Counted from the stretch's first letter, positions 1 to 7,560 are shown. The stretch: DNA of 19,064 nt from Spirulina sp. DLM2.Bin59 (GCA_007693875.1 RECT01000245.1:1-19064), one strand, 5' to 3'. A program made the numbers and translations. The notes: generated from the letters alone by a model not told the origin.

Positions 1-878
1 AACAGCATCAAATCTGGGAAGGCGAGCATGGCGATTTCGTCCACCTCAAACATCCCCTGCATCCCTTTCTTATCATTGCGGCTGCCAGCGATGTCGCGGG
101 TGGCATTGCCTAAGGGGGAAATGTAGGGGGGTGGGGCGATTTCAAACAGGCCATTGGCGGGCCGGCGAGAAAGGGCCTGGCCACTGACGGAAATATCCGT
201 CAAGGTGACATATTCCGATTCAGCAACGGCGGTGACAACGTAATCAGCAACGGTAGCATCCACCTCAGGATTCATGCTGAGGTTGTTGTATTCTTCCAGC
301 ACGTTGTCCCCGAGGACAACCCGGAGGTCGAAGAATTGCCCATCATCAATGGGGGGTTCTGCTTCTGGATCTTCGGGGGGTTTAGGGGTGCTTTCGGTGA
401 TCACCACCCGGAGGCGGGGGCCATCAGCGGGAACAAGGGCTCCCTCTTCACTCACCGCCAGGTTAAAGGCCAAGGAAGGTTTGCCACCAGCGGTCATCAC
501 TGGCGTAGCAGTTTCTTCCGGAGGGGGCGGAGGGGAGCCGGGCAGTTTCGTGCCGATACTCGTCACCCAACAGCGGCCGCCGCCATTGAGGAACCAACCC
601 TGAACCGCAAAGGGCAGATAGGGGTAGTAGGTGGTTTCGGTGCCGTCTTCAGCTACCTGTTTAAATTCGGTGAACCCGTCTGAGCCAGGCTTACCAAAAT
701 ACTCTAGGTATTGGTCGAAGTTGGTGATCATGATCGGTTTGAAGAGTTCGGCATCGCCGCGCACTTCTTCCGTAAACCCGATAAATCCGGCGACACTGAG
801 GCTGACTCCCTCAATGGGGCGACTACCACGGTCAACTTCTTCGACGTAGACACCAGGTGCAAAATAATCCAAGGCCAT
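1..878 (-). CDS. Contractile tail sheath protein, N-terminal part (cut by window edge)
   Basis: Reading the minus strand from an ATG at 878 gives 292 open codons running off the left edge. The N-terminus MALDYFAPGVYVEEVD, followed by SVAGFIGFTE, is the hallmark start of phage-tail-sheath family proteins. The stretch EVDEIAMLAFPDLM near residues 278-291 matches the conserved core before the missing C-terminal domain. Residues about 112-235 look like an inserted surface domain bounded by proline-rich linkers. A GGAGG ribosome site (889-893) lies 10 nt upstream of the ATG. In the family, sheath subunits stack around an inner tube and contract to drive it through a membrane. Many cyanobacteria carry non-phage contractile injection systems, some thylakoid-anchored. 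Tube, baseplate and ATPase genes would lie outside the window, so prophage versus injection system is unresolved; the N-terminus resembles the cyanobacterial injection-system type. Confidence 0.92.
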   Translation of the reverse strand, partial: MALDYFAPGVYVEEVDRGSRPIEGVSLSVAGFIGFTEEVRGDAELFKPIMITNFDQYLEYFGKPGSDGFTEFKQVAEDGTETTYYPYLPFAVQGWFLNGGGRCWVTSIGTKLPGSPPPPPEETATPVMTAGGKPSLAFNLAVSEEGALVPADGPRLRVVITESTPKPPEDPEAEPPIDDGQFFDLRVVLGDNVLEEYNNLSMNPEVDATVADYVVTAVAESEYVTLTDISVSGQALSRRPANGLFEIAPPPYISPLGNATRDIAGSRNDKKGMQGMFEVDEIAMLAFPDLML

Positions 879-1433
879 GGGTGGCTATCCTCCGTCTGGA
901 ATTAGCAAGAACTTCAGTGCTCTTTAGGGTTGCTAAAGAATCTGCTGAGGTGGAAGGGGTGTTGCGTCTTGCGGCCCACTTGGGGCTGTATTCCACCCCG
1001 CTACGCTCCAGTTGGGTAAGTGGGTTGGAATAAAAAGACTTATTCGGACTTAGCGTAGTTCACGAAGGGGGTGGAGGGTTATTAGACTTTGGTCTAAATG
1101 TTGGGAAAACCGAACCTTGGGGGGATGGGTATCAGGATAGGGGGGCGATCCGGGGGCGATCGCCCACCGTTGGATCTCAGCCGTCGGTTCAGGCATCCGG
1201 ATTGCTGCCTGCAACCCGGGAAGAAGAGAGCCAAGCTTGAGAGGAATCACCAGCATTCCCTCTCGTTCAAAAGAGATGATTATTTTCTGTTGAAAAAAAA
1301 GTAGTCCGCGATCGTTACCCTACGGCCGCCAGCGGCCCCGGAGATACTGTTAAGATTTGCCATGGGAACCAAAAGGAATGTATAAAGAATCACAATTTTT
1401 TCCTAGCGCACCCGACACAATGGGGGGAAATCC
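879..1433. other. Divergent intergenic spacer between sheath gene and transporter-kinase gene
   Basis: I see no convincing gene in these 555 bp; the short open frames here lack family resemblance. It should hold the promoters of both divergent genes. Visible structure: a 7-bp hairpin TCTTTAG/CTAAAGA with a 5-nt loop (921-939); a longer imperfect inverted repeat CCCACTT (975-981) with AAGTGGG (1018-1024), overlapped by TATTCCA (989-995) with TGGAATA (1026-1032); a compact palindrome TTAGAC-TTTG-GTCTAA (1082-1097); a 10-bp direct repeat GGGGGCGATC (1141-1150 and 1152-1161), the second copy running into HIP1 (1156-1163). A TAAGAT hexamer (1351-1356) is a possible -10 element for the plus-strand gene. 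None of these has a proven role. Confidence 0.6.
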
Positions 1434-4070
1434 GTGAGTACCTTTGCAAAGCCAGTGACCGATATCCTGTGGATTATTGTTTCAGCCGGGTTAGTCTTCT
1501 TGATGCAACCCGGCTTCATGTGCCTTGAATCTGGGTTAACACGTTCCAAAAACAATATCAATGTTGCCGTTAAAAATCTAGCAGACTTTGGTATTTCAGT
1601 GGCCCTCTTTTGGGGGTTTGGCTATGCCTTAATGTTTGGTGTGAGCCAGTTTGGTCTGTGGGGCAACTCTGGATTTTTACTCAATTTCAACGGCGATTAT
1701 CAGAACGCGACATTTTTTCTCTTTCAGATGATGTTTTGCAGCACTGCCACCACCATTGTTTCCGGTGCAGTGGCGGAGCGTCTCAAGTTTAAAGCCTACT
1801 TGCTCATTTCCGCGATTTCCTCCGGTCTAATTTACCCCATCTACGGCCATTGGGTTTGGAATGGTGCGGATCACTCAGAAGTGCTGGGCTGGTTAGGGCG
1901 ACTGGGATTTACAGATTTTGCTGGCTCCACCGTGGTTCATAGTGTGGGGGGCTGGATTGGCCTAGCGGTTTTGCTGGTGGTCGGGCCTCGCCTCGGCCGC
2001 TTTCCCAAGGATAGACCCCCCCAAACAATCCAAGGCTCTAACCTTCCCATGTCCGTGTTGGGGGCGATGCTCTTATGGTTCGGTTGGTTGGGGTTTAATG
2101 GCGGCAGCACCTTCGCCCTCAATGCCCAGGTTCCGGCGATTATCGTCAACACCGTAATTGGAGGGGTGGGGGGGATGATTACCGCTGCGGTTATTGGTTG
2201 GCAACGGCGAAAATTGCCAAAGGTGGAATTGTTAGTTAATGGCTCTATTGCCGGACTGGTGGCGGTGACAGCGGCTTGCGATGTGCTCACTACGCCCCTG
2301 GCCTTTATCACGGGTGGGATCGGGGCAGCGGTGATGATGTTGGTCATCTACATCCTCAATCGTTGGCAGATTGATGATGCGGTGGATGCGGTGGCAGTCC
2401 ATGCGGGGGCGGGGCTATGGGGAACCTTGGCGGTGGGGTTTTTTGGCAACTTAGATTTAATTGGCACGGGGCTGAGTCGCTGGCAACAGATTGGCGTGCA
2501 AACTTTGGGGGTTGGGGCGGGATTTGTTTGGGCTTTTGGGGTGACATTTTTGATTCTTTGGCAAATTAATCGGCTGTTTCCGTTGCGGGTCTCTGCTGAT
2601 GATGAGGAGCGGGGCCTGAATGTGTCGGAGCATGATGCCAAAACCGAACTCTATGATTTATTCGAGGTGATGGACTACCAAGCCCGCACCAAGGATCTGA
2701 CGGCGAGGGTTCCTGTCACCCCCTTTACGGAAGTGGGCCACATTGCCGACCGATATAACCAGGTGATGACGGCGATGGAGGAGGCGGTGACGCGGACGCG
2801 GGCCATTGTCACCACCGCCACCGATGCGATTATCACATTCAACACGACGACGCTCCACATTCTTTCCGCCAACCCCAGCGCTGAACGGGTGTTTCAATAC
2901 TCTAGCCAGGAGTTGCCGGGGCTGTCGATTACGACGTTGATTGGCTGGTCTACGGAGACCTTGAGCGATCGCGCCACTTTGATTAAGCGTCTCCTTGATA
3001 ACGGCCCCCAGGAAGTGATCGGCCATCGCGCCGATGGTTCTATTTTTCCCGTGGAAGTGACGCTCACCAGAGCCAATTTAGGCCCCCGGTCTTTTTTTAC
3101 CGGTACGTTTCGCGACATTACCGAGCGCAAACAGGCCGAAGAGGCTCTCCGCCACAAACAGCACAGCGAAAAACTGCAACGGACGCTCAACGAACTCCAA
3201 CAGGCCCAAACCCATTTGATCCAAAGTGAAAAAATGTCCAGTGTGGGGCAGATGGTGGCGGGGGTGGCCCATGAAATTAATAACCCGGTGAATTTTATTT
3301 CTGGCAATTTGGTCTATGCCAAAAACTATACAAAGGATCTACTGCGGTTGGTGGAAGCCTATCAGGGGGAGTTCCCCAATGTTTCTGAAGATTTGGAGAA
3401 TTTAATTGAGGATGTGGAATTAGAGTTCCTGAAGGAGGATTTACCTAAACTTCAGGATTCTTTGGTGTTAGGGGCGGAGCGGATTCAGGAAATTGTCCAA
3501 TCCTTGCGCACCTTTTCCCGTCTGGATGAAGCGGAGGTGAAGCAGGTGGATCTCCATGAGGGGATTGAAAGCACGTTGATGATTTTGCACAATCGCCTCA
3601 AATCGGCGATCCCAAAGTTGGCGTACCCCATTGCCGTTGTCAAGGACTATGCTAACTTGCCGCCGGTGGAATGCTATGCGGGCCAACTCAATCAGGTGTT
3701 TATGAATTTGCTCAGTAATGCCATTGATGCCCTGGAGGAATCTTGGCAACGGGGGAAGTTTGTCAATGATGAGCATCCGACGATTTGGATTTATACCCAG
3801 ATCATTGATGGCGAATGGGTGCAGATTCGGGTTTTGGATAATGGCATTGGCATTAAACCGGATTCGGCCTCAAAACTGTTTGATCCCTTTTTCACAACGA
3901 AGGATGTGGGCAAGGGGACGGGGTTGGGCCTCTCCATTAGTTATCAGGTGGTGGTGGAGCGCCATCGGGGTAGGATGTATTGCAATTCTGAGGTGGGCCA
4001 GGGGGCGGAGTTTGTGGTGGAAATTCCCATTGTGCAATGTCCTGAAAAGGCGATCGCCAGTTCAGATTGA
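1434..4070 (+). CDS. Ammonium transporter-PAS-histidine kinase fusion (ammonium sensor kinase)
   Basis: 878 residues. Residues 1-385 form an Amt/Mep/Rh channel domain with the features of ammonium conduction: Phe gate region (F101 and F216 of FGWLGFN), W142, D161, and the twin pore histidines H169 (TVVHS) and H323 (AVHAG). Residues 392-450 are a HAMP-like helical linker (GLNVSEHDAKTELYDLF). A PAS domain with its C-terminal DITERKQAEE extension spans about 450-570. A kinase core follows: H-box AHEINNP with H613, N-box N762, DNGIGI at 802-807, FDPFF at 816, GKGTGLGL at 826-833. Amt domains fused to kinases are known in other bacteria (for example Kuenenia Amt5), where ammonium binding is thought to drive signalling. 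No response regulator is adjacent, so the partner is unknown. Start: GTG with GGGGGGAAA just upstream; the earlier ATG at 1420 is out of frame and closes after five codons. It is probably involved in nitrogen sensing, by inference. Confidence 0.93.
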   Translation: MSTFAKPVTDILWIIVSAGLVFLMQPGFMCLESGLTRSKNNINVAVKNLADFGISVALFWGFGYALMFGVSQFGLWGNSGFLLNFNGDYQNATFFLFQMMFCSTATTIVSGAVAERLKFKAYLLISAISSGLIYPIYGHWVWNGADHSEVLGWLGRLGFTDFAGSTVVHSVGGWIGLAVLLVVGPRLGRFPKDRPPQTIQGSNLPMSVLGAMLLWFGWLGFNGGSTFALNAQVPAIIVNTVIGGVGGMITAAVIGWQRRKLPKVELLVNGSIAGLVAVTAACDVLTTPLAFITGGIGAAVMMLVIYILNRWQIDDAVDAVAVHAGAGLWGTLAVGFFGNLDLIGTGLSRWQQIGVQTLGVGAGFVWAFGVTFLILWQINRLFPLRVSADDEERGLNVSEHDAKTELYDLFEVMDYQARTKDLTARVPVTPFTEVGHIADRYNQVMTAMEEAVTRTRAIVTTATDAIITFNTTTLHILSANPSAERVFQYSSQELPGLSITTLIGWSTETLSDRATLIKRLLDNGPQEVIGHRADGSIFPVEVTLTRANLGPRSFFTGTFRDITERKQAEEALRHKQHSEKLQRTLNELQQAQTHLIQSEKMSSVGQMVAGVAHEINNPVNFISGNLVYAKNYTKDLLRLVEAYQGEFPNVSEDLENLIEDVELEFLKEDLPKLQDSLVLGAERIQEIVQSLRTFSRLDEAEVKQVDLHEGIESTLMILHNRLKSAIPKLAYPIAVVKDYANLPPVECYAGQLNQVFMNLLSNAIDALEESWQRGKFVNDEHPTIWIYTQIIDGEWVQIRVLDNGIGIKPDSASKLFDPFFTTKDVGKGTGLGLSISYQVVVERHRGRMYCNSEVGQGAEFVVEIPIVQCPEKAIASSD

Positions 4071-4096
4071 AGGGGGGAGTGGGAAGCGCCATCAGT

Positions 4097-4152
4097 GGTG
4101 CGTCAGCCGTGATGCTCCTCGTTTGCATCCTGGGTGATCAATCTGACGCACC
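4097..4152 (-). repeat. 56-bp element with 10-bp terminal inverted repeats, copy 1
   Basis: GGTGCGTCAG at 4097-4106 and its exact inverse CTGACGCACC at 4143-4152 bound a 56-bp element. On the minus strand it matches the copy at 7394-7449 at about 51 of 56 positions, with the same length. A purine-rich GGGGAGTGGGAAG stretch (4075-4087) precedes it, as around copy 2. It fills most of the gap between the sensor kinase stop and ribE. It may fold as an extended hairpin in RNA and could act as terminator or mRNA stabiliser. It is too short for a transposase, so it is a MITE- or REP-like dispersed repeat. Confidence 0.85.
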
Positions 4153-4203
4153 GTTCACTAGCATAATTGATCTTAAACTGCGGAATGTGAGATCTAAAGC
4201 CTA

Positions 4204-4872
4204 ATGTTTACCGGATTAGTACAGGCCCTTGGCCGGGTGGAAACCGCTGGCCCGACGCAATTGAAGATTGATGTGAGCGATCCAGATGGGGGCCTGCTTC
4301 AGGATTTGGCCCTGGGGGATAGTGTGGCGGTGGATGGGGTCTGCTTGACGGTGGAAAGCCAAGGGCCTCAGGGGTTTATTGCCACGGTTTCCCCGGAAAC
4401 GGTCGATCGCACCTGTTTGGGGCAACGGAGTAAAACCAGAACCCCCGTCAATTTAGAATCCTCGCTGCGGGTGGGGGGGAAGATTGGCGGCCATTTTGTG
4501 ACGGGCCATGTGGATGGGGTGGGGATGGTGCAGGGGGTGGTGGCGACGGCGACGGCTTGGGAAATGACCTTTGGCCCGGTGCCGGATTTGTGGGGCCAAT
4601 GGCAGGCGGCCATCGCCCCCTATTTGGTTAATAAGGGGAGTATTGCCGTCAATGGTATCAGTCTCACCGTTGCCCGGTGCGATCGCCACAGTTTCACCGT
4701 CGCCGTCATTCCCCACACCTATGGCCATACGAATTTAGCCCACCTCACCCCCGGCAGTTGGGTGAACCTGGAAGGGGATATCCTGGGAAAATATGTGGAA
4801 AAGTTCCTCACTGGCCACCGGGGGGAAACGTCCTTAAGCCTCGATTTTCTCACTGAACATGGTTATCACTAA
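4204..4872 (+). CDS. ribE: Riboflavin synthase, alpha chain
   Basis: 222 residues, the usual length. It dismutates two 6,7-dimethyl-8-ribityllumazine molecules into riboflavin plus a pyrimidinedione, the last step of riboflavin synthesis in the cytosol. The protein begins with the signature MFTGLVQ and shows the two tandem lumazine-binding barrels: domain 1 has SVAVDGVCLTV (about residues 41-51) and domain 2 repeats it as SIAVNGISLTV (about 145-155). GHFVTGHVDG lies between them and the C-terminal helix ends KYVEKFLTG. No strong Shine-Dalgarno is visible before the ATG, and the short leader has none of the conserved boxes of an FMN riboswitch. It is followed 12 nt later by ycf20, so the two are probably co-transcribed. 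Confidence 0.97.
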   Translation: MFTGLVQALGRVETAGPTQLKIDVSDPDGGLLQDLALGDSVAVDGVCLTVESQGPQGFIATVSPETVDRTCLGQRSKTRTPVNLESSLRVGGKIGGHFVTGHVDGVGMVQGVVATATAWEMTFGPVPDLWGQWQAAIAPYLVNKGSIAVNGISLTVARCDRHSFTVAVIPHTYGHTNLAHLTPGSWVNLEGDILGKYVEKFLTGHRGETSLSLDFLTEHGYH

Positions 4873-4884
4873 TCGGATAGGATC

Positions 4885-5217
4885 ATGCAGGACACGCGCT
4901 TAAATCGACTGTTAAACAATGGAGGCGATCGCGCCACCCAATGGGCAAGCAATCCCTGGCGGCGGCTCTCTTTGGTGATGCTCGCATTGCTGTTGGGGTT
5001 TTTCCTGGCCAATGGCATTTCCACCACTGCGGGCCAATTGGCCTTTTGGGATGTGTCCATGTCCGCCCTCTGTGTCCTCTTGATTGAAATCGTCAACCGT
5101 CTCGCCTCTAGTCTCTCCCGCACCCGGCCGGGGTTGCTTTGGGGAAATGTGCTCAACGCCCTCAAACTGGGGTTTATTTATGGATTTATCCTTGAAGCCT
5201 TCAAACTGGGATCGTGA
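4885..5217 (+). CDS. ycf20: Ycf20 family protein (DUF565)
   Basis: 110 residues. The opening TRLNRLL, then NPWRRLSLVMLALLLGFFL and the ISTTAGQ motif, are characteristic of the Ycf20/DUF565 family of cyanobacteria and plastids. There are two clear membrane helices (about 28-48 and 55-75) and a C-terminal hydrophobic segment ending in FILEAFKLGS. The biochemical role is not firmly established; a plant homologue has been linked to non-photochemical quenching, so a thylakoid role is plausible. It lies 12 nt after ribE. Its last 38 nt overlap the next gene in a different frame, suggesting translational coupling. Confidence 0.92.
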   Translation: MQDTRLNRLLNNGGDRATQWASNPWRRLSLVMLALLLGFFLANGISTTAGQLAFWDVSMSALCVLLIEIVNRLASSLSRTRPGLLWGNVLNALKLGFIYGFILEAFKLGS

Positions 5218-7360
5218 TCAATCCCCCACCCCCTGCGCCTCCCTGTGGATTACCGGCCCCAGCCGCAGCGGCAAAACCAGCCGGTTGATCCAGGGGTTTG
5301 AGCAATGGCTCAACCCCGGCCTGCCCCAGAGGGGAGCAATACCCACCAATATTCCCCCGATTACGCCAGCGGTGTTAATCCTCACCGCCAACACCGGCAA
5401 TCAGCGGGACTTGAGCGATCGCTTCCTGCTGGAAGTGGGTTGCCGTGATCCTTTGGTGTTTAAAACCCCCAGCGGCTTCATTATTGATGAGGTGTTTTTA
5501 TTCTGGCCGCTGATTTTCCAAGCCCTCCAGCTTAAGGCTCAATTTCCCCTCCGCCTTCGTCCGGAAACGGAGCAGGAACTGGCCACCACCCTTTGGCGGG
5601 AGGCGTTGGATGATCTCGGCTTAGATACTGCTGGCGTAATGGAATACCGCTTTGTGCGGGATACGTTGGATCTGTTGCAATTGGCGGGGGCGGGAGGCTT
5701 TGCCCCGGCAGAGATTGCCCCCCGGTTAATGCAAGGATTAGCGGGGGATACTTGGGAAACGCAACCGGAAATGAGCGAGAAACGGGGAGATCTGCTCCAC
5801 CATTGGCAACAGTGGTGTTTAGAGCGGGGCTTGCTCAGTTATGGCTTGATTTATGACCTCTATGGTCGTTATTTATTGGGCGATCGCCATTATCAACACC
5901 AACTCCAGCGCCGCTATCGGGGCATCTTTGCCGATGATGTGGATGATTACCCGGCCCTGATGGCGGATTTTTTGCAAACCGCCCTTACTGCGGCAATTCC
6001 CTGTGTAGTCACGTTCAACCCCAACGGCCAAAACCGTTTGGGTCTTAATGCTGACCCCCAGGCCCTCGCCCAAATTCAGGGAGCCTTTGCCCAAACCGAA
6101 ACCCTACCCACCCCTAGCGGCATGGGGGAAACCCTCGCGCCTATGCTGATCCAGTTGCTGGCAGCGCCGGCCCAACTCTTGCCCTTACCCCCAGAGGTGG
6201 AACTCTTGCAGATCCGTCGGGGAGAGGAGGAAACGGAGTTTTTGCCCATTTCCCGCGCTGCCTTGTTACGGGCCACAGCGGAGCGGATTATTAAAGCGGT
6301 GCAACAGGAAGGCATTGCCCCCGGTCAGATTGCCGTGATTGGGCCGGGGTTAGATGCGATCGCCCGCTATACCCTGATGGAAATCCTCAAAAAACAGGAT
6401 ATTGCTGTCGAACCCCTCAATGAACAGCGGCCCCTGATTACCTCCCCCTTGGTGCGGGCATTGTTAACGCTGTTAACCCTGGTGTATCCCGGTTTAGGCC
6501 CCCTGATTGATCGCGATCGCCTTGGGGAAATGCTCGTCGTGTTGAGCCATCCCCAACCCGGTCAAATTCCCCCCACCGCCATCGATCCCGTCCGGGCTGG
6601 CCTCCTCTCGGATCACTGCTACCACTTCCACCGGGATCATCCTCGCCTCCTGCCCGTCACGGACTACCCCCGCTGGGATCGCTTTGGCCATCAGGTGGTG
6701 ACGGCCTACGATGGGATCCGCCGTTGGATTGAGGCAAAAACCCAGTACATCGAGCAGGCCGACCTCCGTCCCCCACCCCCCCCGGTGGTTTTAAATGAAG
6801 CCATTGAGCATTTTTTCGGCAAAACCCGCACCCTTTCCTATGGGGAACTGGCGGTATTGCGGGGCTTAATGGAAACCGCCCAACATTTTTGGGAGGTGGA
6901 TAGTCGCCTCCGGCAAAACGAAGGGGCGCAGCGATCGCCCCTGGAAACCCTCAGCCAATTTATCCAACTGCTGCGGCGGGGCACAATCACCGCCAACGCC
7001 TACCCCGCCCACCGGGAAAAAGGCGAAAATGCCGTCCTCTTGGCAACGATTTATCAATACCGCAATTTAAGGCGATCGCACCCCTGGCATTTTTGGCTCG
7101 ATGTGGGATCCAACCTCTGGCAATCTGGGGGAGCCGCCGATCTCTTTGCTCACCAATGCTTTTTACGGGAAAGTCCTCGCCGCCCCTGGACTCTGGAGGA
7201 AGCAACGGAACGCCAAACCGCCAAACTGAGCCGCATCCTCGCCGACCTCACCGCCCGCATTGAAAAACGCTTGATCCTCTGTCACAGTGAATTAGCGGTA
7301 AATGGCATGGAGCAGCGGGGGCCGCTTTCACCGTTGATTGATGCGGCTTTTTTGGAGTAG
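5180..7360 (+). CDS. P-loop protein resembling a degenerate superfamily I helicase / recombinase family protein
   Basis: 726 residues from the ATG at 5180. That start sits inside the end of ycf20; the frame is open further upstream to 5084, but those residues are the ycf20 sequence in another frame and do not look like protein. Walker A GPSRSGKT is at residues 26-33. VLILTANTGNQRDL (65-78) resembles helicase motif Ia, FADDVDDYPAL (250-260) resembles Walker B/motif II with a non-canonical acidic set, and FNPNGQNRLGLNADP (279-293) resembles motif III. The later LATIYQYRNLRR segment resembles the conserved C-terminal block of cyanobacterial proteins annotated as recombinase family. The domain order suggests a UvrD/AddAB-like helicase or nuclease-subunit relative. 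I see no nuclease motif. A role in DNA repair or recombination is inference. The stop codon lies in a GGAGTAG heptamer array. Confidence 0.8.
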   Translation: MDLSLKPSNWDRDQSPTPCASLWITGPSRSGKTSRLIQGFEQWLNPGLPQRGAIPTNIPPITPAVLILTANTGNQRDLSDRFLLEVGCRDPLVFKTPSGFIIDEVFLFWPLIFQALQLKAQFPLRLRPETEQELATTLWREALDDLGLDTAGVMEYRFVRDTLDLLQLAGAGGFAPAEIAPRLMQGLAGDTWETQPEMSEKRGDLLHHWQQWCLERGLLSYGLIYDLYGRYLLGDRHYQHQLQRRYRGIFADDVDDYPALMADFLQTALTAAIPCVVTFNPNGQNRLGLNADPQALAQIQGAFAQTETLPTPSGMGETLAPMLIQLLAAPAQLLPLPPEVELLQIRRGEEETEFLPISRAALLRATAERIIKAVQQEGIAPGQIAVIGPGLDAIARYTLMEILKKQDIAVEPLNEQRPLITSPLVRALLTLLTLVYPGLGPLIDRDRLGEMLVVLSHPQPGQIPPTAIDPVRAGLLSDHCYHFHRDHPRLLPVTDYPRWDRFGHQVVTAYDGIRRWIEAKTQYIEQADLRPPPPPVVLNEAIEHFFGKTRTLSYGELAVLRGLMETAQHFWEVDSRLRQNEGAQRSPLETLSQFIQLLRRGTITANAYPAHREKGENAVLLATIYQYRNLRRSHPWHFWLDVGSNLWQSGGAADLFAHQCFLRESPRRPWTLEEATERQTAKLSRILADLTARIEKRLILCHSELAVNGMEQRGPLSPLIDAAFLE

Positions 7361-7381
7361 GGAGTAGGGAGTGGAAAGTAG
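7354..7381 (+). repeat. GGAGTAG-type heptamer tandem repeat, left array
   Basis: Four consecutive 7-bp units: GGAGTAG, GGAGTAG, GGAGTGG, AAAGTAG. The TAG stop of the upstream helicase-like gene is the last three bases of the first unit. The array is roughly the reverse complement of the one at 7526-7560, so the two could pair across the convergent spacer. Such heptamer repeats are common in cyanobacterial genomes. Confidence 0.85.
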
Positions 7382-7393
7382 GAAGAATCGTAG

Positions 7394-7449
7394 GGTGCGT
7401 CAGATTGATCAACCAGGACGCAAAAGAGCAGCATAACGGCTGACGCACC
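7394..7449 (+). repeat. 56-bp element with 10-bp terminal inverted repeats, copy 2
   Basis: It is bounded by GGTGCGTCAG (7394-7403) and CTGACGCACC (7440-7449). It is 56 bp, the same length as the element at 4097-4152 but in the opposite orientation, with about five internal differences. It sits between convergent genes. The heptamer array and an AAGAATCGT tag lie directly upstream. Confidence 0.88.
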
Positions 7450-7458
7450 ATTTAGAGC

Positions 7459-7488
7459 AGTAGGGAGAGAAGAATCGTGGTGCGTCAG
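7459..7488 (+). repeat. Partial third copy of the GGTGCGTCAG element end
   Basis: AGTAGGGAGAGAAGAATCGT followed by GGTGCGTCAG (7479-7488) duplicates the flank and left terminus of copy 2 (compare 7377-7403). The interior and the right terminus are missing, and a different palindrome starts at 7497. This looks like a truncated element. Confidence 0.7.
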
Positions 7489-7496
7489 CTCTGTAA

Positions 7497-7516
7497 GGGC
7501 GAAAAATTTTTCGCCC
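7497..7516. terminator. Perfect 20-bp palindrome GGGCGAAAAA/TTTTTCGCCC between convergent genes
   Basis: The 20-bp sequence is identical to its own reverse complement. It lies between the 3' ends of the helicase-like gene (plus) and chlM (minus). In RNA from either strand it would fold only with a strained centre, but with A/T-rich core and GC arms it could act as a bidirectional terminator. Related sequences occur at 10525 and 16195, so it also belongs to a dispersed repeat family. Confidence 0.55.
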
Positions 7517-7525
7517 CTACATCAC

Positions 7526-7560
7526 CCCACTTCCTACTTCCCACTTCCCACTCCCCCTAA
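7526..7560 (-). repeat. Heptamer tandem repeat, right array
   Basis: Units CCCACTT, CCTACTT, CCCACTT and CCCACTC run from 7526 to 7553, followed by CCCCTAA. On the minus strand this reads GGAGTGG/AAGTAGG-like, the same repeat as 7354-7381 in inverted orientation. The chlM stop (TAG on the minus strand, 7557-7559) falls at its edge, so both convergent genes end at an array. Confidence 0.8.

Noticed and set aside
274..905. Plus-strand open frames in the first kilobase
   Set aside because: They are antisense to the sheath gene, low-complexity in composition, and lack family resemblance or ribosome sites.
1050..1304. Short open frames of 68 codons on both strands in the divergent spacer
   Set aside because: No recognisable protein features, no good ribosome sites, and they overlap each other on opposite strands.
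1301..1318. GTA...TAC as an NtcA site upstream of the ammonium sensor kinase
   Set aside because: The spacer is 12 bp, while NtcA sites need GTA-N8-TAC. TGT-N10-ACA at 1379-1394 is only a weak alternative and too close to the start codon to rely on.
2348..3776. Several minus-strand open frames over 95 codons
   Set aside because: All are antisense to the transporter-kinase gene and show no protein family features.
4153..4203. FMN riboswitch before ribE
   Set aside because: The leader is too short and lacks the conserved RFN boxes.
5084..5179. Longer N-terminus of the helicase-like protein
   Set aside because: These 32 codons are ycf20 coding sequence in another frame; the protein resembles its family only from about residue 20 after the ATG at 5180.
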